Of a stretch of DNA of 64,000 nt, positions 1-11,072 are shown piece by piece (positions within the stretch are counted from its first letter, which is position 1; the number at the start of each line of letters is the position of its first letter). A model generated the notes under the pieces. That model was not told the DNA's origin, did not search any database, and was given only the letters and a program-made list of their open reading frames with translations. The stretch comes from Drosophila pseudoobscura (Eukaryota > Arthropoda > Insecta > Diptera > Drosophilidae), in contig NC_046679.1 of assembly GCF_009870125.1 (NCBI RefSeq), forward strand, positions 29,388,001 through 29,452,000. The letters are read 5' to 3'. The position numbers were made by a program, and so were the translations under genes.

Positions 1-506
1 CCCACCTCGCCTCGTACAACGTGAGGACCTGCGAGTCCATAACCGACAAGTGCCGCAGCACGGAGCGCTTTGCCTATGCCGGCCAGAACAATGTCATCTT
101 CAGCTACAGCGGAGCTGAGTCCGAGTACACGGATGCGGAGATCTTGAAGGAGCAGATCGAGAACTGGTTCGCCGAGCGTTCGAATGCCACCCCCGAGATT
201 CTGGCCAACTTCCCCGAGGAGCTGCCCAACAAGAATGTGGCCAAGTTCACCATTGCCGTGGCCGAGAAGAACACCCACGTGGGATGTGCTGCTGTGCGCT
301 TCTCCCGCGACTTCTACAACCACTTTGTGCTCACCTGTAATTTTGCCACATCGAACATCATCGGCCAACCCGTGTACACTCCGGGAGAGAAGGCCACCAC
401 GGGATGCAAGAACCGCTACGGTGCCGCCTTCGATTTCCCCAATCTGTGCTACGCCAAGGAGATCTACGACAACGAGAAGGTGGTCGCTGGCATCAAGGTG
501 TTCTGA
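1..506 (+). CDS. CAP/antigen 5-related secreted protein, 3' part (partial)
   Basis: Open from the window edge (codons begin at base 3) to TGA 504-506, so the N-terminus, with any signal peptide and first half of the fold, is missing. About 167 residues are visible. They fit the CAP (SCP/Tpx-1/Ag5/PR-1) family of secreted cysteine-rich proteins: a WFAE segment, a VGCAAVRF strand, then the signature HFVLTCNFATSNIIGQPVY, which matches the second CAP signature of insect antigen 5 proteins. Cysteines in LASYNVRTC, DKC, VGC, LTCNF, GCKN and NLCY would form extracellular disulfides. Drosophila has large antigen-5 families (Ag5r and scpr genes), many expressed in the male tract or gut; I cannot say which member this is. 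An AATAAA polyadenylation signal follows at 576-581. The molecular role of these proteins is not established. Confidence 0.9.
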   Translation, partial: HLASYNVRTCESITDKCRSTERFAYAGQNNVIFSYSGAESEYTDAEILKEQIENWFAERSNATPEILANFPEELPNKNVAKFTIAVAEKNTHVGCAAVRFSRDFYNHFVLTCNFATSNIIGQPVYTPGEKATTGCKNRYGAAFDFPNLCYAKEIYDNEKVVAGIKVF

Positions 507-616
507 GGATACTTGAGCTATCGCTATTTGATTTAAGATTTTGTGAAGTTGCAAAATGCAAAGAATGTGATGTGGAATAAATTCCCTGCACAGAAAAAAT
601 AACGTCTTTTTGGGCA

Positions 617-626
617 ATCAGCTGAT
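617..626. promoter_or_regulatory. Ohler motif 5 (E-box) upstream of NDUFAF7
   Basis: ATCAGCTGAT is an exact match to the Drosophila core-promoter motif AWCAGCTGWT. It lies 67 bp before the ATG at 694, in the 188 bp gap after the CAP gene, which is the expected place for a housekeeping promoter. Confidence 0.6.
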
Positions 627-636
627 CTGCAAATGA

Positions 637-2062
<1,426 letters not shown>

Positions 2063-2107
2063 ATTTGTGGTTTAATAATGAACTTTTCTGTTGTACAATT
2101 ACGAATG

Positions 2108-4322
2108 TCATTTCTTTTGGAATGCAGCATTGATGGCCTGCATCTCGGTGCCGGTGAACTGTAGCACCGCCGAGATGGCATTCAGCATGTGTCGCTTGCC
2201 ATCGGCATCCTTCGTCACAATATAGCTGATGATGACGTTCTTCAGATACTCCAGATTGGCGCCCTCGCGTGTCTTGCAACGTTCGAGTCTGGGCAAAGAA
2301 AAAGTAGCTTAAAAGAAGTCCTGGCCAAAGGACAGAATACTGTTCTCACCTGTCCACCTGCTCCTCCAGGCATTCAATCTTCTCATGCATCTCCTGCTGC
2401 GAAGTAACCTTATCCTGTATGGCCTTTCGCAGCGTGGATTCCGCAGAATATTTGCCCTTTCGGAGCGCTGTGATTTCGATGTCCTTGCGGGCCAGCTCGT
2501 TGGCATAGTGCAGCATGTGGCAGTTCTCGCCTAGGGATAATTTCTTGGATTTCACCTGCAGCCTGCGATCGCGTTCCCGTTGCTCGCTCTCCACCTCCAC
2601 GCTGTCGCCATCGGAGGAGTAGTTATAGGACTCGGCAGCCGTGTCTAGAGAGGGAGCGGGCAAAGCACTGCAGGCGCCGCTACCACCGGCTGTATGAAAT
2701 ACCTCAAATGAGGTCTGCAGCGTCTTGATCTCCTGCTCCTTCTCGTCGAGAAGCTGCAGGGATCGCTGTCGCTGCTTCTGCAGCAGCTGCTCCAGCTCGT
2801 TGAGCTTGCAGCGCGTCTCGTTCTCGAGCTCTGCCTTGGCCTCCTGCCATTTGGTGCGCTCGTTCTTCAGGGCCTGCCTCAGCTTGTCCCCCTGCTGCTT
2901 GAGCTCCTGCTCCGACTCGTCAATGTTTCGGTTGAGCACTTGCACCTTCTCCTGCAGCGTCTGGATGTGCGACTGTTGCAGCTGGATTTTTTGTTCGAGC
3001 AGCTGGCGCTGCTGTTTGCCAGCCTCCAGCATTTTCTGTACACCGTGGAGCTGCTGCTCGCATTGCACATGACTTTCGGACGATGACGACGACGTTGCAT
3101 GGGTGCCCAGGGAGAGAATCTCATTGAGATCGATCGGATTGGTAGAGCGGGCATTGGCAGTGGTGAGCAGCTTCTTCAGGCGTACGATTTCATCTACCAA
3201 TGTGGCAGTATCCACATCATCACTGAGAACCCTCAGAGGGGGGGCCGGACGGGATTGGGCCTGCTCTAAGTCCTGCAGCTGCTGCTTGAGTGCATGGATG
3301 CTGTCTTGATCCTGCTGACGCAGTCGGTCATAGCTGCCCACAGTGGTGCTCAGCTCGGCCAAGCGTGCCTCCAAATTGGCCACACGACCTTCGTGTAGAG
3401 CCGCCTGTTTGCGGCTCTGCTCCTCGGCCCGCAGAACCCTCCGCTGCTCCTGGTTAATGGCCACCGCATGCTGTTCCTTCAGTTGCTGCATCTCCTGACG
3501 CACCTGGTGCAGCAGGGAGGCGTTATCCGTGGTGTTGGCAACGGCTGCATGTTCGGCCTTGGCCTGAAATTGCCGTAGCTGATTCTTGGCCTCCTTGAGC
3601 TGCGCCTGCAGATCGCGAAGGCGACTGTTCTCGGCCTCGTTGCTGGCGAACTGTGTCTTAAAGTTGTTCAGCTGCATCTCGATGTTGTCCTTGAGGTGCC
3701 TTTCGTCTGCGTAGAGCTTCTGGAGCTCGCGAATCATCAGCATTTGGTTATTTGTCTCCTTTTCGCGCTCTTGCCGCTCTATGATCCACCTGGCTTTGAC
3801 CTCATCGACATCGCTCTTGGCCTTGGCGGCCTGTTCCTTGGCCTTGGCATGCAGCTCCTGTATGCTCTGCTCCTTTTGGGCAATCTGGCTGCGCAGCTGC
3901 TTCTTGTCCGCCTGGAAGGAGGCTTCCATTCGAGACTTTTCCGCCGACAGGGTGGCCAGCGAGTTCATCAACGTGATGATCTGAGTTTGCAGCTGTCCCT
4001 CGGCCGAGGGAGAAGCACCCTCTGCCCCATCGGTGGAGTCTGTACTGGCAGTGCCATTTACATTTGCAGGATCCGCATCCTTGGCGGGTGATCCTGCACC
4101 TGTGGCCTCTGCATGGGCAGCCAAACTCGTTTCCAGGGCTTCCTTTTCCTTCATCAGACCCTTGTAGGCCGTAACCACATCTGCAAGAAAAGAAGTCCCA
4201 TTGATTTACCTTCATGTTTGGCAATTGTTGACTCATTTACCTTTGAGTCGCTTCTCGTAGCGACTAAGCTGCTCTTTCTGTGTGCTGACCAGGGACTCCA
4301 GCTCCCTCTGGCGCTTCTCCAT
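2108..4322 (-). CDS. Gcc88: GRIP-domain golgin of the GCC88/GCC1 type
   Basis: Three exons on the minus strand: 4322-4241, 4180-2350 and 2288-2108, joining in frame to 697 residues. The chosen ATG (MEKRQREL) starts the coiled coil and matches the end of the first exon. Most of the protein is long heptad-type coiled coil rich in Glu, Gln, Lys and Leu. A low-complexity linker of Ala, Asp, Ser and Gly comes near residues 45-75, and a second one near residue 530. The last about 50 residues, beginning NLEYLKNVIISYIV, form a GRIP domain with the Tyr that in GRIP golgins contacts Arl1-GTP on the trans-Golgi. GCC88 golgins tether endosome-derived vesicles at the trans-Golgi. The last intron (2289-2349) splits the codon just before the GRIP domain. 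Other four GRIP golgins exist; length and single-exon coil favour GCC88 over golgin-245. Confidence 0.88.
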
Positions 4323-4428
4323 CTTAACGTATGGTGAGAAATTACTGTAAACGCTTTCAATTAATATAAAAATTTGATTTATTTCTCTTTCGTGGCATTT
4401 TTTCGCATTTTGCAAACAACAAAATCTT

Positions 4429-4438
4429 AACAGCTGTT
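4429..4438. promoter_or_regulatory. Ohler motif 5 upstream of GCC88
   Basis: AACAGCTGTT, an exact AWCAGCTGWT, 107 bp upstream of the golgin ATG on the minus strand. A second CAGCTG follows at 4442-4447. Confidence 0.55.
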
Positions 4439-4460
4439 CTTCAGCTGAAACCAGACTGCA

Positions 4461-4580
4461 AACTTGTTGCATTTGGTTTGCACCTAAATTTAGCCTAATT
4501 ACTGTGATTTAAGAACTGTCAACTTGTTGTGTTTGATCTACAACTAAAATTAGCCTAATTACAGTGATTTAAGTTTAACA
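4461..4580. repeat. 60 bp direct tandem duplication
   Basis: Bases 4461-4520 and 4521-4580 are diverged copies of one unit: both start AACTTGTTG and share TAGCCTAATTAC and GTGATTTAAG at matching positions. It lies between the DNAJC17 stop and the GCC88 promoter. Confidence 0.85.
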
Positions 4581-4625
4581 ACGTATTTTATAATAAACTT
4601 AAATAAAATTGAGTTGAATTAGCGG

Positions 4626-5513
4626 TTATTCGTTGGCCTGCTCATCCTTCATCATTTCTGCTATTAAACGCTTGCGCTCTTCGGCCTGTCGAAGCTTGCG
4701 CATAACCAAGTCCTCATAGTCCAGCGGAGAATGGTTGCTGGCTGCTGTCGAAGCACTCCGCTTCTCCTCGGCCGGCGGTGTTACCCACTCAAAGTGCAGA
4801 GGATTGGAGGAGTCGCCCTTCTCATAGGCCAGGATCATGTCGCAGGCTTCGCGCGTAGTCAGCTCCACCATGGCGCGTCCGCCTCTTTTGGTATTCATCA
4901 CCAGAGCCACCACCTCGCCGTATTTCTTGAGAAACTTTAGCAACTTCTCTTGGCTATAGTCACCCTTATCGGTCTTCCACTTGATCTTGATGCGGTGCTG
5001 GGCGGAGTCGAATGTGGCCTGCTGCGGCTTGTGCTTCTCCGCATAGGTGCGCTGCAGCTGCTCCTTCATGGCCTGCTGCTCCTCCTCCAGCAGCTTGGAT
5101 CCTTCACGGCGCAGACGCTCGATTTGCTCCTGCAGCACGTCCTCATCACTCTTGCGCACGGTGCTGTACGGTTGGCTGGAATGGAGCTTGTGCAGGGCCG
5201 CCTGTTCGCGCTCCTCCAGCTCTTGCTTCAGTTTCTGGCGTTTACTGTCCAACTGTTTGCTCCGCAGCTCGGCGGCCTTTTTTGCCCTGAGCACCTTGTC
5301 GTAGGCAGCTCGGGCGGTGTCATCTGTGAGGATACCCAGGGCTTTGGATAACTCATGGAAGCGTTCGGCCGCCTGCGGATTATCGGGATTCTTGTCCGGA
5401 TGGCAGTCAAGGGCGCGCTTTCGATACGCTTTCCGTATTTCATTCTGCTCGGCCTCGATGGATATTCCAAGCAGATCGTACAGATTAATGTCGCTAAACT
5501 TTTTGCTGGACAT
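4626..5513 (-). CDS. DNAJC17-like J-domain and RRM protein
   Basis: A single exon of 295 residues from ATG 5513-5511 (a GTG two codons upstream is ignored) to TAA 4628-4626. Residues 8-75 form a J domain with helix LYDLLGISIE, the catalytic HPD tripeptide at 38-40 and the FHELSKALGIL helix; this loop stimulates Hsp70 ATPase. A long charged coil rich in Lys, Glu and Gln follows (80-170). Then comes a divergent RRM (about 172-245) starting IKIKWK and holding GGRAMVELTT, and a basic helical tail. J domain followed by coil and RRM is diagnostic of DNAJC17, a nuclear protein linked to spliceosome function; the yeast relative is Cwc23. D. melanogaster orthologue is CG17187 from memory. Divergent with Dph3, 198 bp between start codons. 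Confidence 0.93.
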   Translation of the reverse strand: MSSKKFSDINLYDLLGISIEAEQNEIRKAYRKRALDCHPDKNPDNPQAAERFHELSKALGILTDDTARAAYDKVLRAKKAAELRSKQLDSKRQKLKQELEEREQAALHKLHSSQPYSTVRKSDEDVLQEQIERLRREGSKLLEEEQQAMKEQLQRTYAEKHKPQQATFDSAQHRIKIKWKTDKGDYSQEKLLKFLKKYGEVVALVMNTKRGGRAMVELTTREACDMILAYEKGDSSNPLHFEWVTPPAEEKRSASTAASNHSPLDYEDLVMRKLRQAEERKRLIAEMMKDEQANE

Positions 5514-5578
5514 TTTCACTATTTCAACCGGCGAGGAAATAAAAATACAGCAATTTGTGGGGAACTAAGGGACGCTCG

Positions 5579-5588
5579 ATCAGCTGTT
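5579..5588. promoter_or_regulatory. Ohler motif 5 in the DNAJC17/Dph3 bidirectional promoter
   Basis: ATCAGCTGTT matches AWCAGCTGWT exactly. It sits in the 198 bp between the divergent ATGs (5513 and 5711) and is near-palindromic, so one element could serve both genes. Confidence 0.6.
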
Positions 5589-5710
5589 CATTGGACCAAG
5601 TTGGCAGCTCCGCGGCCACAACGTGTGCCTGTTTGTTTGGCGTGGATTTCTGTTCAAGCGGGCGGAAATTTCCCAGACTATGAATCAATTGCATTGGCGA
5701 CTCTGACGCG

Positions 5711-6114
5711 ATGAGCATCTACCACGACGAGGTGGAAATCGAGGATTTCGAATTCGACGAGGAGGAGGAGATGTACTACTATCCCTGTCCCTGCGGCGAT
5801 CGATTTCAGATATCCAAGGTAACCGCCTCGTATGCGCAACATACAACAAAAACGAAACCCAATACAATAATAATTTGATAATCAATGCCCCTGGCAGGAG
5901 GAGCTAATCGAGGGCGAGGAGGTGGCCACCTGCCCCAGCTGTTCCCTCATTTTAAAAGTCATCTACGATCCGGTAAGACGTAGCCAGTAGACAGACCCCT
6001 TAATTCCAGTGAATTTCAATGCGATCTTAATTTCAGGAAATGTTCAAAGCGGAAGAGGACGAGGAAACAGCCCTCAATGAGAAACTGAGCGAATTGAAGC
6101 TGGAAAAGAACTAA
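5711..6114 (+). CDS. Dph3: Diphthamide biosynthesis protein 3 (CSL zinc finger)
   Basis: Three exons, 5711-5818, 5898-5972 and 6037-6114, all joined in phase 0, give 86 residues against about 82 in other animals. The protein starts [19 protein letters not shown], the typical acidic Dph3 opening, followed by [13 protein letters not shown] and [13 protein letters not shown]. The four cysteines of CPCG and CPSC bind one iron or zinc (CSL-type finger). Dph3 is the electron donor for the Dph1/Dph2 radical step that starts diphthamide formation on elongation factor 2; it also supports Elongator-dependent tRNA wobble modification. Both introns are short and start GTAA. A TA dinucleotide run follows the stop at about 6161-6181 and an AATAAA at 6226-6231 can serve as the polyadenylation signal. 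D. melanogaster CG14701 from memory. Confidence 0.96.
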
Positions 6115-6687
6115 GAGACAACTGGTCTGGCCATTTTTGTGTAATTAAATAGTTTTTATTTATATATATATATATATATATGGATTTTCTTTTAGTGTAA
6201 ATAATACGTTGACTAGTGAACAGGGAATAAAAATTAATCAAGCTCTAGAATGTTATTCGATTTGAAATAATTTATACATGGATATACATGGTAGATGGAT
6301 ATATCTAGAACAAAAAATATACCATTGCACCGATTGTTTTTCTTTTTGGTCTAAGCGCAATCAGTCCTCAATTTAAAGCAATAACCAATTTTGAAACATA
6401 AACCAGGAACTATTTCGGTTAGTATGGGAGATACAGGGGCATACGGGGGGCACATACAATACATACAGTGTGGAAAGCAGTTGGAAAAATATATAACATA
6501 CAGTCACATCACCACTTTCATCTTACGGTTTAGGAATTCGACTTAAAGTTAGGAATTAAATATTATTACGATCCTTCCATGCAATTAAACTTTTTTTTTT
6601 AGAGAGCGTGCTCGTTCAGCAAGTGAAAAGGAATGGCGCTGGTTGTTCCTCTTGTGGCATGTCTGAATCGTGTGTTTCGAGTGGATA
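6115..6687. other. Convergent 3' region between Dph3 and Arfaptin
   Basis: AT-rich, with a TA run at 6161-6181 and AATAAA at 6226-6231 (+). TTTATT at 6155-6160 would be AATAAA for the minus-strand Arfaptin transcript. No open frame of interest; presumably the two 3' UTRs. Confidence 0.6.
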
Positions 6688-8032
6688 CTACTGTTCCAGC
6701 CAGGATCCGGTGACGGCATTCGGTGACTTAAGCTGCTTAAAAAGAGGAACATAAGCTATCATTTAGTCGGCGGGGGAAAAAGGTGTCTTTGCTCGCCTTG
6801 ATATTGAATTGCTTCAGAGTGCTTTCCAGTGCCATGGCATTTCCCGAAAAGTACGCAGCAATGGCATTGTGCAACAGAATCAGTTGCTTGTGCATCACTT
6901 TGATCTGTGGTTATAATTTGATTTCATAAACGAACATATTCCGCTAATCGAAGATCGTAAAACTTACGCGATTCTCGTCGAGAAATTGCATTTTGACAGC
7001 CACATCGGAGCGCAGTTTCTCGTACTGATCCTTGTGTTGGGCATAACTTCGTTGGGTTTCTTCCAAGGCGGTTGCCGACTGTGTTATCTCCGGCTTGGAG
7101 TTCTCCAAATCCATGCGATAGGCATCAAATTCGATCCTAAAGTAGAGAGAGAGACCTGCCTGTGTTAGAGTCTGCTTCCAAAAGCATAAATAAAATTATG
7201 ATTCATACCTAGCCGTTTCGTATTGTCGTATCGTCAGTAGGGTATCATCGATGGTCTTGTTGCACAGCGTGTTGACCGACGAAATGAAAAAGTTTAATGC
7301 ATTGAGCAGCAGTTCGCCGTTTTTTGTTAGATTTCGTTGCGTTTCTGCGTTGCAGGTGAACTCCTTCTGCAGTTCGGGATTCTTTTGCGCCAGATCGGCA
7401 AACGAATCGGCCAGGGCATGCTGTGAGACGACCACATGCTGGAAATGCGAGCTAAATGCTCTCGTTAGGCGTAAGATTGATAAATACTTTCGTTGCGTCT
7501 CCCGTAGCTGTTCGATTTGCGCCTCCAGCTCGGAGTCGACAGTGCGCTGCGACTTGCCCAGCTTCTCGAGCATTATCTGGCGCGTACACTTGTATGTGGA
7601 TATGCTCCAGTTCTTGATGCTATCGATCTTGGAAGCACTTGTGCGTATCAGGCTGCCGCTGCCATCTGCAGATGTCAGTATCATCCCATTGCCCGAACAG
7701 GTCGGACTGGTCGGTGACATTGGTGTGGTGGGTGCTGAATCGATCAATACGATATACTAAATGAGCTTCTATGGTTGCGGGCTACTCTTACCTGAATGAT
7801 TTCGCAACGGCAAGCTGTTGGGGGCATTGAAGGGACCACCGACACTGACACCGGCCCCCCCTCCACCTCCAGCGACGACTCCAATGCTGTGGCTACTGAC
7901 GCTGCCGCATAGCCCGATCCCGACAACCATGCTGCTGCCACCCTCTGTGCCGGTATGAACTGCCCCGCAGCTATCGTTCATGGAGGGCGTATCTTTCAGC
8001 ATTTCGTGTATGCTACGCTCGCGTTCCGCCAT
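6688..8032 (-). CDS. Arfip: Arfaptin (BAR-type AH domain protein)
   Basis: Five coding exons on the minus strand: 8032-7792, 7734-7209, 7136-6968, 6904-6797 and 6732-6688. They total 1,089 nt, 362 residues, with all phases agreeing. The first 120 residues are low complexity (a Gly run near 55-60, Ser and Thr) and hold an N-terminal [14 protein letters not shown]. From about residue 125 the arfaptin-homology BAR domain starts with [18 protein letters not shown]. It contains [17 protein letters not shown], the hallmark [14 protein letters not shown] and [12 protein letters not shown], and ends [15 protein letters not shown] and KQFNIK. Arfaptins bind Arl1 and Rac1 and shape tubules at the trans-Golgi, so this gene and the GRIP golgin nearby could share Arl1; that is inference. 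The final intron uses a GC donor (see findings). D. melanogaster CG17184 from memory. Confidence 0.95.
6733..6796 (-). other. Last Arfaptin intron, GC-AG type
   Basis: The donor on the minus strand reads AAG then GCGAGC, with no GT available before the frame closes. The acceptor end is AAGCAG, a tandem NAGNAG site. Splicing restores the conserved arfaptin ending (NIK then LKSP...SWLEQ). Without splicing the protein would end in an unrelated 14-residue tail. Confidence 0.75.
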
Positions 8033-8299
8033 ATCAATCTTACTGTATCGGCTGCTAATACTATTTAATTACTTTCTAAAAATCGTTAAGGCTCTTTGTT
8101 GGAGGGGGAGAGAAGGCGGCGGCGAAACGCTTGCCGTTGCACCCCAAACAGCGCACACACACAAATCAATATCACACGCTGGGACCAAACAGTTCTCCAA
8201 TATTTCTCGGCAATTATTCACACCAGTTCAGTTTTCACACACAAATGCAAGCTAAAAAAGGTTTTTTTTTTACAAAAATTTAACCCCAGAACGGAAAAT

Positions 8300-8310
8300 T
8301 GGTGTGACCG
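8300..8310 (-). promoter_or_regulatory. Ohler motif 1-like element upstream of Arfaptin
   Basis: Read on the minus strand this is CGGTCACACCA, matching YGGTCACACTR at 10 of 11 positions. It lies about 270 bp before the Arfaptin ATG. Two ATCGAT sites (about 8337-8356) beside it resemble partial DRE sites. Confidence 0.5.
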
Positions 8311-8362
8311 TTGTCACCTAGGGCTGCAAGACCATCATCGATGGCACTATCGATGGCTTTAG

Positions 8363-8842
8363 AAAATTTATTCATCAATGGGCAGGGCCAGCATTATTCT
8401 ACGGAATATCAAAATTGAGCAATAGGAACGATTACTCTCTTTCGTTTTTTGTTTGTTTGCTAAACGTTTGTCGCTAAAGCCTTTTTAAAATCCAATAACA
8501 GCAAGTATTTAAAGCAAACCCGTCAAGTAGAATATTGTACTATCAAGATTAAAAACGTGTATATTTAGATAATTTTTCCTTTTAGTTTCGTCAATATTAT
8601 AATTACTGTCTAAATACAACAAAATAACAGCTTAAAAACAATTTTAATCACAAATAATATTAAAAATTGTATCGATTCTTCTTCCAATAAAAGAGTGTGG
8701 CATTTAAGGATTTTCCAGGGACGGTCTTACTGTAGACAGGTGTTTTTTATTTATTTTTTGGGGATTTCAAGGAAAACCTCGGCCTGCCCTTAGCTGCCCT
8801 CAGGCCGGCGCTGCGCTGTGCGTTTGCTTTTTCTTTGGCAAA
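8363..8842. other. Upstream region of the tandem RING gene
   Basis: AT-rich sequence without a credible open frame or recognised repeat. A GC-richer stretch just before the ATG (about 8780-8842) is probably the leader and core promoter of the downstream gene; no TATA box or known motif stands out. Confidence 0.4.
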
Positions 8843-9404
8843 ATGGTTTATTTAAATGTTATAATTGGAATCGTTACGGTTCTGGTTACCGCTGGTTTCG
8901 CTGTATATATGAGCCAACCAACTTATCAGACTGAACCGCCGCACCAGAGGCGTCGTAATGAGGAGAAAGGCGCAAAAAATGGCAGCAGACCAAAAAACAA
9001 CTTTGAAAACCAGCGTGTCCGCGAGAGGTAAGAGCACCTATAGCATTCAAAGAACCATTTTTAAATGCACCATTTTATTTGCGCATTATTTTAGCCAGCC
9101 TAGCGACTTGTGCCCCCTTTGCCAGATTGAAATGTCAAGCAGTAATATGCATCGAATGCAATGCGGCCACGCCTTGCATAACGACTGCTTCCAGGAATTT
9201 CGTTACCTTCGCCGCAGTTGCCTGCTGTGCAACCATATCGTAAATCCAAGTTTGCCCGGAGATAAGTGCACTATCTGCTTGGATCCGCTGACCAAAAAAA
9301 ATATGAAACATTTCCCGTGTCAGCATGCCATGCATAATGATTGCTTTTCCCAATACCTAGCGAGTGGAGCCACCAACTGCCCTCTATGTCGATCACGTTT
9401 CTAG
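8843..9404 (+). CDS. Membrane-anchored protein with two tandem RING-H2 fingers
   Basis: Two exons, 8843-9027 and 9095-9404, joined through an AG/C serine codon, give 164 residues. Residues 5-23 (NVIIGIVTVLVTAGFAVYM) are a strong membrane segment right at the start, so it is likely a signal anchor. A basic linker follows, then two fingers. RING 1 spans residues 68-107 (CPLC, CGHALHNDC, CLLC) and RING 2 spans 120-160 (CTIC, CQHAMHNDC, CPLC). Both have the C3-H2-C3 order of E3 ubiquitin ligases, so ligase activity on a membrane is the natural inference. The fingers have the same spacing over the first six ligands and share NM and HNDCF, so they look like an internal duplication. I do not recognise a named orthologue. 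Nothing follows the second finger but RSRF. Confidence 0.85.
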
Positions 9405-9490
9405 AAATTCTTTATAATCTTCAACCAATAAGCAATTAAACAGTCTGCCTTAATCCTCTAATCTGTCATAAGTTTCATTTGTTTTTTATA

Positions 9491-9496
9491 AATAAA
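9491..9496 (+). terminator. Polyadenylation signal of the tandem RING gene
   Basis: AATAAA 87 bp after the stop codon and only 15 bp before the convergent Alg1 stop, so this transcript must overlap the Alg1 coding region or end at its edge. Confidence 0.5.
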
Positions 9497-9510
9497 ATGC
9501 TAAAAACTTC

Positions 9511-10981
9511 TTAAAGAAATGCCTCGAGTATGGGTGCCGCATTCAGGCGCCAACTTTCCCGCCAGCGCAGCTCCTGGAACTGCTGCAGGCTGCGTCCGAA
9601 ACGCGACTGGGTCTCCTGGATGCTGGGATTGTTGGGAAAGTTTTCGAACCAGATGCGCAGCTGTTCGGCCAGCTCGTGATGGTCGCTGAAGACGAAGCCA
9701 TTCTCTCCATGCTTTACCAGTTCATCCAGGCTATAACAGAAGGGGAGTGTACAGAGGAGGGCTCTAGTACTTGATTAAAGGTGACTTACCATTTAAAATT
9801 GTACGCACAGACGGGCAGGCCGCTGCCAAACATGTCCACCACCTTCATGGGCAAATCCAGACCGCTGGTGCTCCAGTGCAGGCACACGCCCAAATCCGCA
9901 CTGGCCAGTATGCTGGGATAGTCCTCGATTTCCAGCCAGGGTGTGACTATTGAGACCTTTTGCCAGTGCATTTTGGCTATCTCCGCCTCGTATTGCTCCT
10001 TTTGCGGACCCTTTCCAGTGATGACGCACAGCAGAGCGGGATAGATCTGTGGCTCGGCTAAAGCTGTCTTCTCGTACGCCTGCAAGGCCTTCAGGAGTAA
10101 CCCAAAGTCCTCGTCGGGCGTCCAACTGGTGCTCGAGACGAGTATGGCCTGTCGCTGTGGCTTATACAGGACACTGCCATTGGCCAGCTTCTGGGTGAGA
10201 GCTGTCGCCTCCAGCACGCCGGACTGCTTGAGGTCGGCATAGCACTGCGGCATAAATTGCGGATAGTCCTTGGAGAGCTTCATGAACAGCTCGTGCTTCA
10301 GGGGCAGATCAATCGGGTGGAATTGCGTGGGCGCACGGTCGTACAAAACGGTGACGGGCCTGCAAGGAGAACAAACCCAGTGTTTATTGGTTGTCAGGCG
10401 GCCCAAATTAGCTGCTGCGGTCCTCACCCAATGTTCCAGTTGCGCTGCAGATCGTCCTGCATGGCCCGCGTCACACAGAAGTGTGTGTGAGCCTTGGAGC
10501 CAAAGTAGCGCTCCAGCCGCTTGACCAGACGAATAAGCCGGCTCTGCTCGCCGCCGGCCGTGCCCATTGCCAGAACCGTGTACGTGTAATTATGCCAGTC
10601 AATAGCCAATTTGGTTCGGGTCACAGCGCAGTACAAATAGCAAACGATCAGGGTGGGAATGCCGGGCGGATTTTGGACGAGTAAAAAGTTGGGCCGTCGT
10701 ATAGAGATCAAAGCCATCAGCAGGCTGAGCGTCTGCCAGAAGGCCTTAAACAGTAGCTTCAGCTGGGGCGTCAAATTCGTCACTGGCACGGCCGACAGTT
10801 CGTGAATTTTGCATGCACTCAATGCCTCCAGGGGACGCGTCTCCAGATAACCGATTATATCAACATTGTAGTTGTCTTCTAGCAGGCTCTGGGCATGGTA
10901 TTGCATACGTGGACTGCGGCCAATGTCGCCCAGCACGATCACGCAGGCGTGGCGCTTCTTATGCTGCAGTTCCGCCGCCAT
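9511..10981 (-). CDS. Alg1: Alg1, chitobiosyldiphosphodolichol beta-1,4-mannosyltransferase
   Basis: Three exons on the minus strand: 10981-10428, 10359-9790 and 9730-9511, in frame for 447 residues, near the usual 440-465. Alg1 adds the first mannose, from GDP-mannose, to GlcNAc2-PP-dolichol on the cytosolic face of the ER, an essential step of N-glycan assembly. Landmarks: VIVLGDIGRSPRMQYHA at residues 14-30; a hydrophobic segment with NPPGIPTLIV; DWHNYTYTVLA; VLYDRAP at the start of exon 2; VSSTSWTPDEDFGLLL; and the donor-binding stretch STSGLDLPMKVVDMFGSGLP followed by NFKCLDELVKHGENG. The Cys of NFKC is created by the last splice (TG/C), which supports the boundaries. The GT-B two-lobe fold is intact with no frame break. 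Convergent with the RING gene. Confidence 0.96.
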
Positions 10982-11062
10982 TCTGCGGCTGGAATTGGAT
11001 ATTTCAAAGTGTTTTCCGGCAATTGCGCGTTTTTTAGTGACGGGTTTTTATCCTTTTGCCTG

Positions 11063-11072
11063 ATCAGCTGTT
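11063..11072. promoter_or_regulatory. Ohler motif 5 upstream of Alg1
   Basis: ATCAGCTGTT, an exact AWCAGCTGWT, 82 bp before the Alg1 ATG read on the minus strand. Confidence 0.6.

Noticed and set aside
6738..6796. Arfaptin ending by reading through the GC donor
   Set aside because: The read-through tail is unlike any arfaptin, whereas splicing restores the conserved SWLEQ end.
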